The notes beneath the pieces were generated by a model that was not told the origin of the DNA, searched no databases, and saw only the letters and a program-made list of their open reading frames with translations. Made by a program: the position numbers and the translations under genes. A DNA stretch of 64,000 nt, taken from positions 3,162,001-3,226,000 of the forward strand of contig NW_026944384.1 in the NCBI RefSeq assembly GCF_033439725.1, written 5' to 3'. This document shows, piece by piece, positions 32,010 through 44,689 of the stretch (position 1 is its first letter; each line of letters starts with the position of its first letter). The stretch is from Neurospora tetraspora. Its lineage: Eukaryota; Ascomycota; Sordariomycetes; Sordariales; Sordariaceae.

Positions 32010-35000
32010 TCACTTAAGCCGGGCCTCAATCGCGGCTTTGATGGCTAACAAGATAGGTAGGTCAGTATCAACTCGATCACATCTTGTCCATACGGCAATC
32101 ACTAACCTTCTGTCGTGACTCTTGCATCTCCGAAGAGCATCTTTGTCCCCGGCATGTAGAACATGGGATTCGGTACGTCGGCTATTTTGGTATGTCAGCT
32201 TCATGAAAACTTACCACAACGTTCTTGATGGACTTCTTACCGTATCCACTAGCCAAGCCTCTCTTCATCACCACAACTTGCTTGCTCTTCCAAGCATGCA
32301 AAACGGGCATTCCAGCAATGGGACTGCCTGGCTCAAGGGCAATTGGGTTGACAGTGTCGTTCGCGCCGATGACAAGCGCAAGGTCTGTCTCGCCAAAGTC
32401 ATCATTGATCTCATCCATCTCCAGGACAATGTCATACGGCACGCTAGCTTCCGCTAGAAGAACATTGCACTGTCCAGGCATGCGACCGGCCACGGGGTGA
32501 ATGGCGAAGCGCACTTTGATGCCCTTGGAGCGCAACATCTGGGTAATGTCTGAGATGGCGTACTGCGCTTTGGCTACAGCCATGCCGTAACCGACCACAA
32601 TGATGACGGACTCTGCGTTAGTTAGTGCTTCGGCTGTGTCTTCGACATTGGTCTGCGTCACACTCCCCTCTATCTTGTACTCTGTCATTGTCGGAGCAGA
32701 TATTCCACCAAAGAGTACATTGGTGAGTGAACGATTCATGGCCACACACATGATGTACGAGAGGATGGAACCCGATACACCTATGAGTGCACCAACTGTC
32801 GTCAGCAGCGGGTTATCCAACATGAAGCCTTCAGCAACAAGAGCAAAGCCGCTGTAAGCGTTCAAAACTGTGATAACCACTGGCATGTCGGCACCACCGA
32901 TAGCCGCAGTTGTGGTGTAGCCCTTGAGAAACGAGAGAACAGTGTTGGCAGCCAGAGCACCGGCAGCAATTGCTGGAGATCCAGGGGCCAATGTGACAAA
33001 GGCACCCATGGTGGCAACATTCGAGGCCAGCAGACCAGAGTTAATCAGGTGTCGGCCAGGCAAAATGGTTGGCTTGGAGGACATTCTTCCGGAGAGCTTC
33101 ATGAAAGCCACGATTGATCCAGTAAAAGTCACACCACCAATAAGGACACCGAGGTATGCAGTAACGAGATGAAGAGTCGTGATATGATCCACATCAGCCA
33201 TAACGCTTCCGATACTGGTAAGCACAGCGGCTAAACCCACCACAGAGTGCAAGGCAGCAACTGTCTGTGGAAGATCAGTGGGCGTGATGCGCTTCCCAAT
33301 AAGCAAGCCCAAAATACCACCAATGGCAGCCAGACCACCGAACTGTGCAAGGACCTCGGGTGAAAAACCAGCAGCGAGTAGCGAAGCAAGGACTCCAGAT
33401 CCTACGCCCAGCATACCAAGCGTATTTCCCAAGCGTGCAGTTGCTTGAGATGCCAGAGATGAAAGCGAAGTGATGCAAAGCACGGAACTAACCAAATAGC
33501 CGGCCTGGACTAAACCGGCTGCACCTGAAGCCGCAGCGGCAATGAAGCCACCGCCGAACAAAGCGGCAGGAACAGCGTAAAGCCACGGGTATTCCGGAGG
33601 GTCAGTGGCGCGACGGAACATGTCGAGCATTCGTTTGGTGATGACAAAGCCACCAGAGATGTTGACAAATGCGAGAAGCACGGAAGCAGCGCCGAAAGCC
33701 TGAGGAATGGTCTCAGGGAGGTAGCCACCACCCAAGATGAAGAGACCGCCGACCCCCACCATGCCTGAGATTGCATTGGTGACACTCATCAAGGGTGAGT
33801 GCAAAGCAGGGACGACACCCCATATAACGCGGTAACCGATGAGCGAGGCCAAAGCGAAGGTAAAGGCGTTGCCCATGAACAGTGGTCCAGTAAGCTTTCC
33901 CAGAGCAAGGGCAGCGCCCATACCACCTGTTACGAGGCCTACTTCGCGCGAGGTCTTCTGGAACGGTGTCAGAGCCACGACTTCTGCTTCCTTGGCTGCG
34001 GTCGGGGTTGATGCTAGTGCGGGCGGTGGTGCTGGTCGAGGTGCCGGTGGTAGGATCTTCCCTTTGTCAGTGACAATCGCACCCCGAACCACCTCGTCTT
34101 GGAGGTCGATGCCGTATTCCTTGTCTTTTGGCGCCATGGAAAGCAAAAACTTGGTGATGTTGTTCGAGTATAGAGTGGACGACTGTGTAGGTAGGCGAGA
34201 CGGGAGATCAGTGTAACCTGGTTTTCCTGTCAGTCAGACGCTTCTCCTATTCATGGCCATGATACTCACCGATGACTTTGACATCCTTGTGGTTAATGAG
34301 TTTTCCGGGCTGGGTCACTGCGCAGTTTCCGCCAGCCTCGGCCGCCAGATCAACAATAACGGAACCGGGCTTCATGATCTCGACCATGGCTTTGGTAATG
34401 AGCTTGGGCGCAGGTTTTCCGGGAATCAAGGCAGTAGTGATGATAATGTCGACCTCCTGAGCTTGCTCCGTGAACAGTTTCATTTCGGCTGCGATGAACT
34501 CTGGCGACATTTCCTTGGCGTAACCTCCAGCACCCGAACCGTCTTCCTGAAGCTCGACTTCGATGAACTCAGCGCCGAGTGACTGAACCTGCTCACGAGC
34601 GGCGGAACGAGTGTCGAAACCACGGACTATGGCTCCCATTCTTCTAGCCGTGGCAATGGCGCTCAAGCCAGCGACGCCAGCACCAATGACCAAGACTTTG
34701 CAAGGAGGGATCTTTCCAGCAGCTGTAACCTGACCTGTAAGAAATCGACCAAAGACGTTGGAGGCTTCCAGAACTGCTTTGTAACCGGCGATGTTGGCCA
34801 TGCTGCTCAACGCATCAAAGACCTGCGCCCTGGAGATGCGAGGGATCATGTCCATGGCAAAAACAGTCGCGTTCCGGGAGGCAAGCTTCTCTACGAGCGG
34901 CTTGTTCTGAGCTGGCTGAAGGAAGCTAATGATGGTTTGTCCTTTTCTGAGCAATTCCGCTTCGGCGACGCTGGGACCGCGAACTTTGAGCACGATGTCG

Positions 35001-35516
35001 GCGTTGCTCCATACATCAGAAGCAGAATCGACAAGTGTTGCACCGGCTGTTACGTAGGCAGAATCGTGAAACTCGGCTTCGGTGCCGGCTCCTTTTTCGA
35101 CAAGAACCTTTCCAAAACCTTTCTTGAGCAGGAGAGCGACATTTTGAGGAGTCAAGGCCACACGACGTTCATTGGGGTAGGTCTCGCGCGGGACGCCGAC
35201 TGTAAGCTGCTTATAGGGGATAGTAGGTGGGAGAGTAGGGGTGGCATCGGTAGAATATGTTGCTGAGGAGCCCTTGGACGGCAACTGAGGCGGAATGGAT
35301 GGGATAACCGAAGCACGACGGACGATTTGCAAGGACTGGGCTTTGAGAGTTGTGAGAGCAAGAGACGCGGAACCGGGACGTTGTTCTTTGTGGAAAGTGC
35401 TATGCCATGATTGACGGGAGCTTATGACGGTGCCAATTCGAACAGACGGAGTTTGGCTGCAGTCTTCGGAGAGATCAGCTAGATGAAATTCATCCCATGT
35501 CTGCTTACCAGTTCAT
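32010..35516 (-). CDS. NNT: Mitochondrial proton-translocating NAD(P)+ transhydrogenase
   Basis: The enzyme moves hydride from NADH to NADP+ using the proton gradient of the inner mitochondrial membrane. The 1,093-residue model has five exons: 35,516-35,509, 35,456-34,270, 34,217-32,241, 32,181-32,107 and 32,044-32,010; total length is an exact multiple of three. Exon 1 is only 8 bases (ATGAACTG). The N-terminus is basic and Ser/Thr-rich, as in mitochondrial presequences. The order is NAD-binding domain I ([43 protein letters not shown]), many membrane helices of domain II, then NADP-binding domain III ([60 protein letters not shown] across a splice). The chain is alpha-then-beta. An uninterrupted frame through the 59-bp intron at 32,182-32,240 is intronic, because only splicing restores GYADVPNP. 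Confidence 0.95.
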
Positions 35517-35528
35517 CCGAGCTTTCCA

Positions 35529-35792
35529 ATGTCATCCCAAGTCTCTGGCGCTAAAGCAAGTCCACATTTTGACAGAGAGATGGAGCGGGAACTCTGGTAT
35601 TTTGACTTACCAAGAAGGCGCGCAATGATGCGAGATGCTGGAGACAAAGATGCGGAAGCATTCTGGGCCAAAGCTGGCCGGAGACCCGACCACGACCACA
35701 TGGTGATCTACAATGGCCGAGAAACTGGAATGGCTTCGCCGTCAAGACGAACCAAACCTCAACTGCTCATTCCACGTTCAACATACGGGTAG
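35529..35792 (+). CDS. Uncharacterised small ORF divergent from NNT
   Basis: An 87-codon plus-strand frame (ATG 35,529) whose start lies 13 bp from the divergent transhydrogenase ATG. It begins MSSQVSGAKASPHFDREMER and is rich in charged residues. No domain is recognised. The NNT promoter must overlap it, and a minus-strand frame also crosses it. It may be an exon of a gene whose remainder I could not define, or chance. Confidence 0.3.
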   Translation: MSSQVSGAKASPHFDREMERELWYFDLPRRRAMMRDAGDKDAEAFWAKAGRRPDHDHMVIYNGRETGMASPSRRTKPQLLIPRSTYG

Positions 35793-35998
35793 TTCAAGGA
35801 TGTTGTTGAGGATATTTCTGTAGGAAGCTGTTGTAGATGCGAAAGAAGCCTCAGGAAATTTGTCGAGATAGCTTCTCGGTGCTAGGAGAAAAAAAGGCAG
35901 AGCTCGACTGGTGTGTTGTCGTCGCCTGTCGTGGCTCGGTGTTCAGTCGTACCGTGCTGGCCCAGGGGTACAGGTAGGTATTCGCAAGTCGATGTCGG

Positions 35999-36447
35999 CT
36001 ACACGACACCTTTCGTTCCCGGGATCTTAACCGCCTTGAGGTCGCGTCCTTTGATGGTGTCTCCGGAAAAAGGGACTGGGTCGTCCAAGGTCCCCAAGAG
36101 GAGGAGGAGGAAGAGGGAGGTGATGGAGGGATAATGAGGGAACAATGGAATTGCTGCACCATGATTCCATTGTACAACGACACCGTCTACAAAAAGAGCC
36201 GGAACACGATGATCGCTGGCTGCTCCTACCCTCCCCGCGTCGTCCACCCTCCCTTTCCCACGCCGTGGATTGCGCGTGGTTCGAAGTTGACCCAAGTTGA
36301 CTGCATGCTCAGCCGTAAAGGGTACCTACCCCGCCCTTGGGTATCAAACGTTTGTCGCCATTGATGGCCATTGAGTGGTGCAAAATTACCCGGAAACAAG
36401 CATCGTGCAGGAACTGGCGAGAAACATGCGCTCGGCCGGCTCGGCGG
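35999..36447 (-). CDS. Possible small two-exon protein
   Basis: ATG 36,447 opens MNAAEPAERMFLASSCTMLV and meets a GGGTAATTTTG donor-like site. A later frame contains a hydrophobic run (SITSLFLLLLLGTL) followed by DDPVPFSGDTIKGRDLKAVK and a stop at 35,999. Together they could encode a short single-pass membrane protein, but the acceptor is not clear. I do not recognise the family. Confidence 0.22.
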
Positions 36448-37408
36448 CATTCATCTTGACTGGTCGTGTGGTCGCCCTGGTGTAGTGGGAGAGCTGGTGG
36501 TTGGTGATGAAATATCGTGACAGGCAGCAACAAGAGCGATGAACGGTGCGAGAAGTTGGAGAAGAATGGGCGGGAGAAAGTGAAATGGTCACCGTTTGCC
36601 TCTTGCAAGTTCTGCATTGTCCGCTGTTGGGCGCTTAAATGAATCTTCGACACTATTGTCCTCATTTATGGAAAGAGCGAAAGAGATGAATCACTTGATT
36701 TTGTAATCGAGACTTCCAATTATGACACAGGAACATTGGCGCTTTGTAGGGAAGGAAGGACTCGGAGTTTGGACGTTGTTCAGACTGCGCAAAGCTTGGA
36801 TCCATAATGCATGTACTCCAGCGTGTGATCTGTTAAGAGAGACTTTTTTTAGGCACTAGTAAGGAGTGGAAACTCGGAGACCTTAACATTCATAGTGTAT
36901 AAGTACTTCTCTTATGGAACCCCACCCGGACGGCCTGGATCACAATGCGGGGCCGGGAATGTGGGGTAAAACGCGGAGGCGTGCGGGGCCGGGCCGGGCT
37001 ATCCTGGAGGGCCCCCGTTCTTCTCTCCCGCGATTTCGATGGCCATCAATCCTCCAACTACTCACTTCGCGATGATTTTATTCGAGGAATTCGAGATATG
37101 ACAAAAAACCCCTTATGAAATTATCAATGCAACACTCTAACTCGCCCAAAAGCACACCTTCCCGGTCCTCGAATATCAGTGGTACCCCCACACCACCGGA
37201 CTCAAACCGTTCTCTGCCAACCACCCACAACCCACAAGATGTGTACATCTTGACCTTGTGACAAACAGATCATCGGCCTCTTGGGTAACATGAACCCAAC
37301 CACTGCATCTCTGATATTACCACAAATCCTGCAACCTTCAAGCCTCGCCTCATTTTGGTTGGTATAATAGCCGCGAGCAAGTAGCCGTGTATCCGTACGG
37401 CATATTGG
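36448..37408. other. Intergenic up to the second transposon island
   Basis: About 960 bp of normal composition without a supported gene. A GC-rich patch with repeated GCGGGGCCGGG lies at about 36,940-37,005. The right end (CATATTGG) is the target site of the LTR element starting at 37,409. Confidence 0.5.
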
Positions 37409-37560
37409 TATTGGGAAGGCGCGTCCCGCGCACTAACCAGAGTAGGTATAAAACCTTAGCCTAATAGGCATAACTATAAATAGTTTTCCTTTACTAATAT
37501 AAACTACTACTACTAATTATTGCAACCCTTTTCCTTTAACGTACCTAAGCGCCGCATTTT
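37409..37560 (+). repeat. Left LTR of the 15-kb element
   Basis: Aligns with 52,548-52,700 through GGCGCGTCCCGCG, GGTATAAAACCTTAGCCTAA and TAGTTTTCCTTTACTAATA to GCGCCGCA. More RIP-altered than the right copy. Confidence 0.82.
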
Positions 37561-38129
37561 TAGCGTATCCTCCCAAGGGATCGTAATAGTAGCTATTATT
37601 TATATTTTATTATAGAATATAATTTATTCGGCGAATTTTTCGAACGAACGAATTAAGACGAACCGATACAAATTAATACGAATTAATACGATTTAATACG
37701 AATTAGATCGAATTAAATTAATTTAGTATAAGATAAACATAAATAATACGGGGCGTCGATAATTCGTATGGATCGGCCGACCAATTATATATTTAATATT
37801 TTCTTTAAAGAGGCTCTAAAGGAGCGTAAAAGGTTTAGGTAATTCCGAATCGACTATATATTATTATTACTTTCTATATAGGAGATATTATATTAATATA
37901 AATATAGAATTAATTATTGAATATACTATTTAATTATTACTTTCCGATAAGAAGAGGAATATTAAATAATCGGGAAATTTATTACTATATTCTAGAACGT
38001 AAAAGTAGAAGGGTTTAACGGGAGAAGTAATATATTTAATATTTTCCGGGGAATAGAGAGAGAAAGAGAAAAAGAATTTAAAGAAGGAAGTAATAAGAAG
38101 ATTGGAAGTAGGGGTAATAAAGAGGAGTA

Positions 38130-38275
38130 AAAGTAAGCGAAGTTATTAATAAAAGTAGGAAGCCGGTAATAATAGTAAATAAAGTTATTAATAGAAGTAG
38201 GAAGCTAATAATAGAAGTGGGCGAAATTAGTAATAGAAATAAGCGAAATTATTAATAGAGGTAGGAAAAGTAGGG
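38130..38275. repeat. Imperfect tandem repeats, about 33-36 bp units
   Basis: Repeated variants of GAAATTATTAATAGAAGTAGG in the 5' internal region of the 15-kb element. They probably come from a low-complexity coding stretch degraded by RIP. Confidence 0.5.
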
Positions 38276-38379
38276 AAATTTAGGAAGGATAGTATAGGAG
38301 AGGTTAGAAAACAGTATAAAAGGAGCTAAATTAAGTAGAAAGATTGGGGGGACGCCTAACGGCGAAATTAAAAGAAGGA

Positions 38380-40260
38380 GTAAAATATATTATAGTAAAA
38401 ATATATATAAATACTTAATACCCGCACCCCTTTGAGTCTATTTCCTTTCCCCTATTATTAATATATTCTTGATTAACTTTGGCTACTAAATAATATTAAT
38501 TCTATATTATATACTTTTTATTATCGAATTCTTCACTTATTTATTCACAACTATATCTTTTTATCTTTATTTTTATTATTTAAGGTGCTTAGATATTCGA
38601 GCTCTAATAAAATACAATCTGTTCTAATATATATTTAACCTAGGTCGAATATTGTTTAATTTAGCTGCTTACTCCGAACCCGGCTTAAAATTAGCTTAAT
38701 TGTTACTATTAAATTTCGAATAAAATTTAATTAGTATTAAAAACGGAATTGAAAATACTTAATTAGTTCTTACCCTATTTTCTTATTACTTTTATTTATT
38801 ACTTTACCCCTCCTTTATAACTCTTCGTATAAAGGTAGAAAGTTTTTAGGTCTTATAAAAACAATAATTTAAGTAAAATAATGGTTATATATAATAATGG
38901 GGAAGACGAATTAAATTTATAGTAATTAACGTTCTTATAATTTCGTAGGTCTAAATTGCCGTTTATACTATTTTATAATTAGGTAAAGCGGTCGAAATCT
39001 AACTTGGTACTAACTATATCCAATATAATTTCTATTATATTAGTACTAACTATATATAATATAATTTTTATTATACTAATAATAATTATACTTAATATAA
39101 TCTTTATTATAATAGTATCGGATATATACAATATAGCTTCGGTTATATCGGTTGGGAACAATTTTTTATTCGTATAAAATTTGCTCAATATACGTCTATC
39201 TATTCCGTTATATAATATATTTAAATTTTCAGATACCTTTATAAAGTTATTTAGTAAAGACTCGGTTAAATACTCTAAAAATATTAAACTATTTGTAGGA
39301 CGGTTAATTGGTTTAACTGGTAAATAATACGTTAGGGAAATATACGCCATATTTTAATATAATTTACGAGGGGCTGTTAAAAATAGTATATAATTTTAAT
39401 AATTATTAATTACGAATAGAAAATTTATGAATTACTATTTTTGGGTAGATTTCGTTTCCGAACTATCGATTTAAATAGGACTATTAAAATATAAATATTG
39501 ACGTTCATTCGGCAGCTTAAGGAGAAATTGTACAACTATATTAGGAGGGCGGAGGAATTATTGTATAAATATTTAAATACCCAAAAATTGGATTTATAGG
39601 ACTGATTATTCATATAGTTGTATAGCGGCGATTATAAAGAAGATAAATTATTATAATAATATACTTAGGACCGATTATTTGGTAAGGGTTATTTAAATTT
39701 AAATGGATTATTTAGGGTAAAAACGATATTATATAATATTTATAAAACTATTATTAATTATACTATTATCCTTAGGGATAAAACTAATTTATTTTTTAAT
39801 AAATATAAACCGGTCGCGGCAGAGGGTAATAAAACCGCTAAAATTCTAAAAGAAATAATTCGGGCTTTTTAAATTATAATAGCGCTTTATATACTATAGT
39901 CAGAATATTATCTTTAATACTCTCTGATATATATTAAAAATATAAAATGAAGTTATTATTATTATACGCCGATCCTACTTATATATTTATCAATATATAG
40001 ACCGCTTTCGATATATCCTTATATTATAATCATAGGTTTAAACTAAATCTAATTATAATTTTAATAATATTTTATTAAATATAAGGGGACGAATTAAACC
40101 CTATAATGCTAATATACGTCGATTCCCACGTATTAAATAATAATACCCTAATAAGTACGCTAATTAAATAATCTATACATATTATAATAATAATCTTATT
40201 CACACTTTAACTATTCTAACTAGTCGCCTATTTTAAGCATGCAGTCCTTCATCGTTCAAA
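38380..40260 (+). other. RIP-degraded internal sequence, possible gag region
   Basis: AT-rich sequence lying between the left LTR and the RT region. Short open stretches remain, for example around 39.8 kb (KYKPVAAEGNKTAKILKEII). No motif allows a firm domain call. The 123-codon minus-strand frame at 38,979-39,350 is made of Ile/Tyr-rich repeats and is not credible as a gene. Confidence 0.4.
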
Positions 40261-40263
40261 GCC

Positions 40264-40808
40264 GGGCGGAAAAACCGTATACAAGTACCAGATAAAAACC
40301 TCCCGCGTCCTTATTTATCTAATGTTTCCTTCGTTTATTCCAAACTTTCCCTTCGTTATCCTCCTTTAGCTAGCCCCTCTACCTCTACCCTTTCTTTACC
40401 ACCCTAGATCGTCTATCTTTAGGGCAGTATTTTAGAGGGAGGGAAGAATGGACTTACGGATTTCGATCGGCGTTCTTAAGGTCTTCTTTCAGCCCGAAGG
40501 CCCTAGGTTCGAAGCGAAGGTAAATATTACCTTATTTATTTAAGGATTGGGCGGATAGTTATCGTATTACCAGACGGGGTGATTGCTTTTAGCGAGGGGT
40601 AGAGAATCGACCCGAATCTATTTTTCAGCGGGGTACCTAGGGTTTTGGATTAGGGTGAGCCCTGCAAGTTTAACTACGTGCTTAGGGTGGGAGAAGAATT
40701 CCATCCGAAAAATCGGATGGAAGAGAGGGGAGCGGGATTCGAACCTATGACCTTACGGAAACCACAAGGCAAATCCAAGCCCAGATCTTCCCAACTGAGC
40801 TATCCCCC
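40264..40808 (-). mobile_element. tRNA-derived SINE-like repeat, copy 2
   Basis: The minus strand begins GGGGGATAGCTCAGTTGGGAAG with box A. Box B follows in intact form (GGTTCGAATCCCGCTCCCC), then the shared TCCGATTTTTCGGATGGAAT tract and a body ending near ATACGGTTTTTCC. It is about 545 bp, shorter than copy 1 (12,480-13,197) because the middle differs. GC content exceeds that of the surrounding island, so it is younger or less exposed to RIP than its host. Confidence 0.62.
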
Positions 40809-42929
40809 CCTATATATATTATAGTAATAATAATATTAATTACTATAGTAGTAAAGATAATGAATATAATAGTAATATAATTACTCATTATAATAATAAT
40901 TATAATAATAATATAATAGTTAATTATAATAATAGGCGAATTGTTTATATAATAAGCCGAATAGTAGTAGGCGTAAAATATATTATTATAATTATTTAGA
41001 AGAGGGTTATTATATAATTATATACCCCGAACCTTCTCGTCTATTGGAAAAAAAAGCGGACTATAGCCGATTATTTAAAAGAAGGAAAGGAAATTTGTCC
41101 GGTATTAGCGTATAAACTTAATAATAAATAAAAAATTACGTTAGTAATATAGAATTAAAGATAGTATTTAAAAATTACTAAAGTATAGAACGATCCGTTA
41201 GTTATAATATTATAACCGTTACATTCAGTTAAAATAATAATAATAATTAGAAGAATTAAATAAATATGTCCGCCTATCAATTATAATTTAAAAAAAAAAA
41301 ATACCCCTACTTATAAATTAAAATATAATTAATTAATCTATCTTTAAATAATAAATTACGTTAATAATTATTATAATGAAATTAATTAAACGTATAAAAT
41401 AGGCCTATATTGAAAATAATAATAAATATATAATAAATATATTTATATATTTACGCGTAATTACCCCGGGCCTAACTAAAAGTAATCAAATTAAATTTAA
41501 TTTAATTAAATTAGAAGAAATTGAAGTAATACTACGAACGTTCATAACGAAAGTATTTACGTTAAAAGCTTTAAATACAAAGCGGGAAAAATAGAAGTAA
41601 ATATAGGTAAACTTTAAAGGCCGAACCGTAGTACTAAAACAAAGTAGGATATTATTCCTATTAAACTAATAATAGAATATAAATAATTTAACATCGAAAA
41701 ATAAGCTTATAAAATAAGGGTAAAAATATTATTATCCTAATTAGCGGACTATACCCTTTAAATCCGGGCAAGAGTTATACGATATTTAGGATTAAACGAA
41801 GAGGTTAAACGAAGCTGGAGACGGGCGGCTACTTCGAACTATTTAAAAACTAAATTATTATTGATTAGCGAAGCCAATAATATAAGTATAAATAATAATA
41901 TATTATTAAATAAAATACTTTAAATAAGGCTTAATTATATTAAAGGTTAGATTAAGGAAATATAATTTATACGATATATAATCGATTATAGTTCGCTATT
42001 GGACTTAATTAACCCGGGTATAATAAAAGCGATAAATTTAAAAACGAAACTAGTAGAAAGGTTCTTTATAAGCTTAGCTAACGATTTAAAAGTATTAATT
42101 ACCGAATATATTAATTTTAAATTGACGGTATATAAAGTAATAGTATTTTTCCAAATATATATATATTAAATATAAATAATATATATAACCTACTTTTAAA
42201 TAAAATATAATTATATTAAGTCCGGGCGTAAAACGATTATTTCTATTATTAAATTACTTTAAAAAGAAAAAAAAAGTTACGAAATTACTGTACTAATAAT
42301 AAATAAACATAATAATAAATAGGAAATAATATCCTCTTACCTAATTAAAAATAATTTATAATCGTCGGATAGGGAATTAAAAGACGAAGAATTCGATGTA
42401 GAAGAAAATACGGATCTAGCTGCAACCCTAATCGAAGATAAAATATTAGTTATTATAAAATTATTAATATTTAAACACGTTAAAGAATTAGAAAATATAT
42501 TTAAACTTATTAAAGAATTAGGAAACGTCGACCCAATATAAATTTAGGGTAAATTCGGGAAATTAGCTTAGAAAACACAGCTTATATAACTTTAATATTA
42601 TTCCTAATTAAATCCGGCCCGGCGTAGAAATTAATAAAATAGCTAATAGCAAACCTAATTACTATCATACTAATAGGGAGAACCTCATTTAAAATTAATT
42701 TATAAATTATAAACCAATTAGTAACGGTAGCAAAATAATAGAATAAAGAATACCGCTATATTACATTACTTTTAAACGAATAGAACGAAATATTATTAAT
42801 ATAAGTATTACCTTTAATTATTGCGGTTATTAGAGAAGAAATTAAATTAATTTATACCCTAGTAACTTAATTAGACTATCCGGGTACTAGAATTATATAT
42901 AATATAAGGAGTCCTATTTAATTAAATAT

Positions 42930-44385
42930 TTATAATAATTTGGGGGAATTGTATTAATATTAAATAGATTAGATAACGGTCGGTTAACGTTGGAAGTATT
43001 AATTAATAATAAGAGCTGAAATAAATAATTAAAAAATAAATTAATCAATCCGGTCGAGTTCAAAATTATATAAAAAATATTTAGATTAATAATATTTTAA
43101 ATAAAATAATAGAGGGCGGTAAGCTGGCAATTGAAAATTAGATTACTATCGACGGCGTTTAATAGAATAATTACGAAATAAATAGTAGAAGTGGGTATTA
43201 AATTAAATGAAGCTCTACCCGATAAAACCTAGTGTGCGAAAGTATTACGGTTAGTATATATCTATAGGGATATATTTATAGTATAATTAAATAATATTAA
43301 ATTAACCGATTTAATAGAATATTTAATTAATTTAAGTAAGTATATAATCCTATATTAATTAAAGTAATTAAAATATACCTTAAGAGAGCGAGACTTCGCG
43401 TATCGTATTTACCCGGAAATAGAAAAAGTAGGTCGAATTTACCCAAATAGTATGCTATAAGGAATTTACATAAAATACTTAGAAAATAACGGAAATCTAA
43501 GAATTATAATAAATTACTACCTAATTAACCAATAAATAATTAAATTACAATAGTTAATATACTACCAAAATAGGTTATTTTAGTATACTACGACCGGGGA
43601 ATATAAGGTATTCTTTTAAATAGACGCAACCTATAAGTATTAAGTTATATCGATAAAACGGAAATATAAAGATCGAATCGGATTTATTGCCGTAAATACG
43701 TAATATATTAATAGAAAGATATTTTAAAGTATATACGAATTTCTATATATATATAGCGAATTAACGGATAAAGGTTTTAGGCTGTAACTAATTTATAGCG
43801 GGTATTAAAGGTTAAAATTACCGGGATTATTCCGATATTACTTAAAATAGAATATATTATTCGATTGTTATATAAATAACTATAATATATTGATTAAGAT
43901 ATTAGAAAATATATATAATTTCTTATACTATTATTATTTTCTAAAGGTAGCGTTTATACTAGTTTATTTATCTTTAAAGAAGATTATACTATTTAGAACT
44001 TTAACAATATCGGTTAGATTCGAAATTTTGGGAGGTATATTAAAGCTATTAAGTAAATATTGAAATAAATTCATAGAATAGGCTAAACCTAAAAACCACC
44101 CTAAGGATACGAAAAATTTAGGGATATTTTTATATTTAATACTTTATTTAAAAGTGTATATATTTAACTAGGCGGACTATATATAGAAATTAAAGAAGGC
44201 GTATATAACTTAAATCCTAAAGACGACAGAGAAAGGCTGGTAGTTAATTTAGAATTAATAGATTTTAACGGTATAAATATAGGGACTTAAATAAGTTAAA
44301 ATATTTACGTATATTTATAACTAAATATAGTATGGAATAATTAAAATAATTATACTAGGTAAATAATTATATATTATAATAAATA
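42930..44385 (+). pseudogene. Ty3/gypsy reverse transcriptase remnant
   Basis: Reading TAA/TAG/TGA as Gln/Trp, the plus-strand frame shows the gypsy RT order: DLIEYLINL, the LKYTLRERDFAYRIYPEIEK region, LRIIINYYLINQQIIKLQ, YKVFFQIDATYKYQVISIK, RIGFIAVNTQYINRKIF, then a degraded YxDD region and FILVYLSLKKIILF. The pattern is clear but every catalytic block is mutated. The frame ends where the LTR-like sequence at 44,388 begins, before integrase. Confidence 0.7.
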
Positions 44386-44387
44386 TA

Positions 44388-44660
44388 TTAAAGTATCACA
44401 AGCATTACTACCTTGTTCCTATATATAGGTGCACATACACATATACTACATTGGTACAGCCAGCTGAGTGCAACTATTTAGCTACAGCACATTTAACCTT
44501 CTAACTATTATATAACGGCATAGCTATTCTAGGTAAGTCCATATCTATAGACCTACACCCCATACCCTACATAATTCTCGTATACACACAAGACTCTCTT
44601 TCTCTTCTTTGTACAATAATTAAAATCTTACCTTAGTACTTACTCGCGCTCCGTAATATT
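44388..44660 (+). repeat. LTR-like sequence (element A), interrupts the gypsy RT
   Basis: Begins TATCACAAGCATTACTACC (RIP form of TGTCACAAGC) and is less AT-rich than its surroundings. It contains GTGCACATACACATATAC and a C/T-rich run, and ends near CGCTCCGTAATATTTTATTA. Its beginning and end resemble the LTR on the opposite strand at 47,717-47,473. No second copy in the same orientation is present in the window, so it is one end of a truncated element. Confidence 0.5.
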
Positions 44661-44689
44661 TTATTATACTTAACTTTCGTATTAAAATG

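Noticed and set aside
32182-32240. Uninterrupted reading through the NNT intron giving a protein ending EADIPK
   Set aside because: Splicing at GTAAGA restores the conserved GYADVPNP domain III sequence and the true C-terminus.
33275-33785. Minus-strand frames overlapping the transhydrogenase
   Set aside because: Shadows of the NNT membrane domain in other frames.
38130-38275. Possible CRISPR-like or regulatory tandem array
   Set aside because: Units are imperfect, adjacent and without unique spacers; it is degraded low complexity in a eukaryotic transposon.
38979-39350. 123-codon minus-strand frame in the RIP island
   Set aside because: Made of Ile/Tyr/Asn repeats from AT-rich DNA; no family resemblance.
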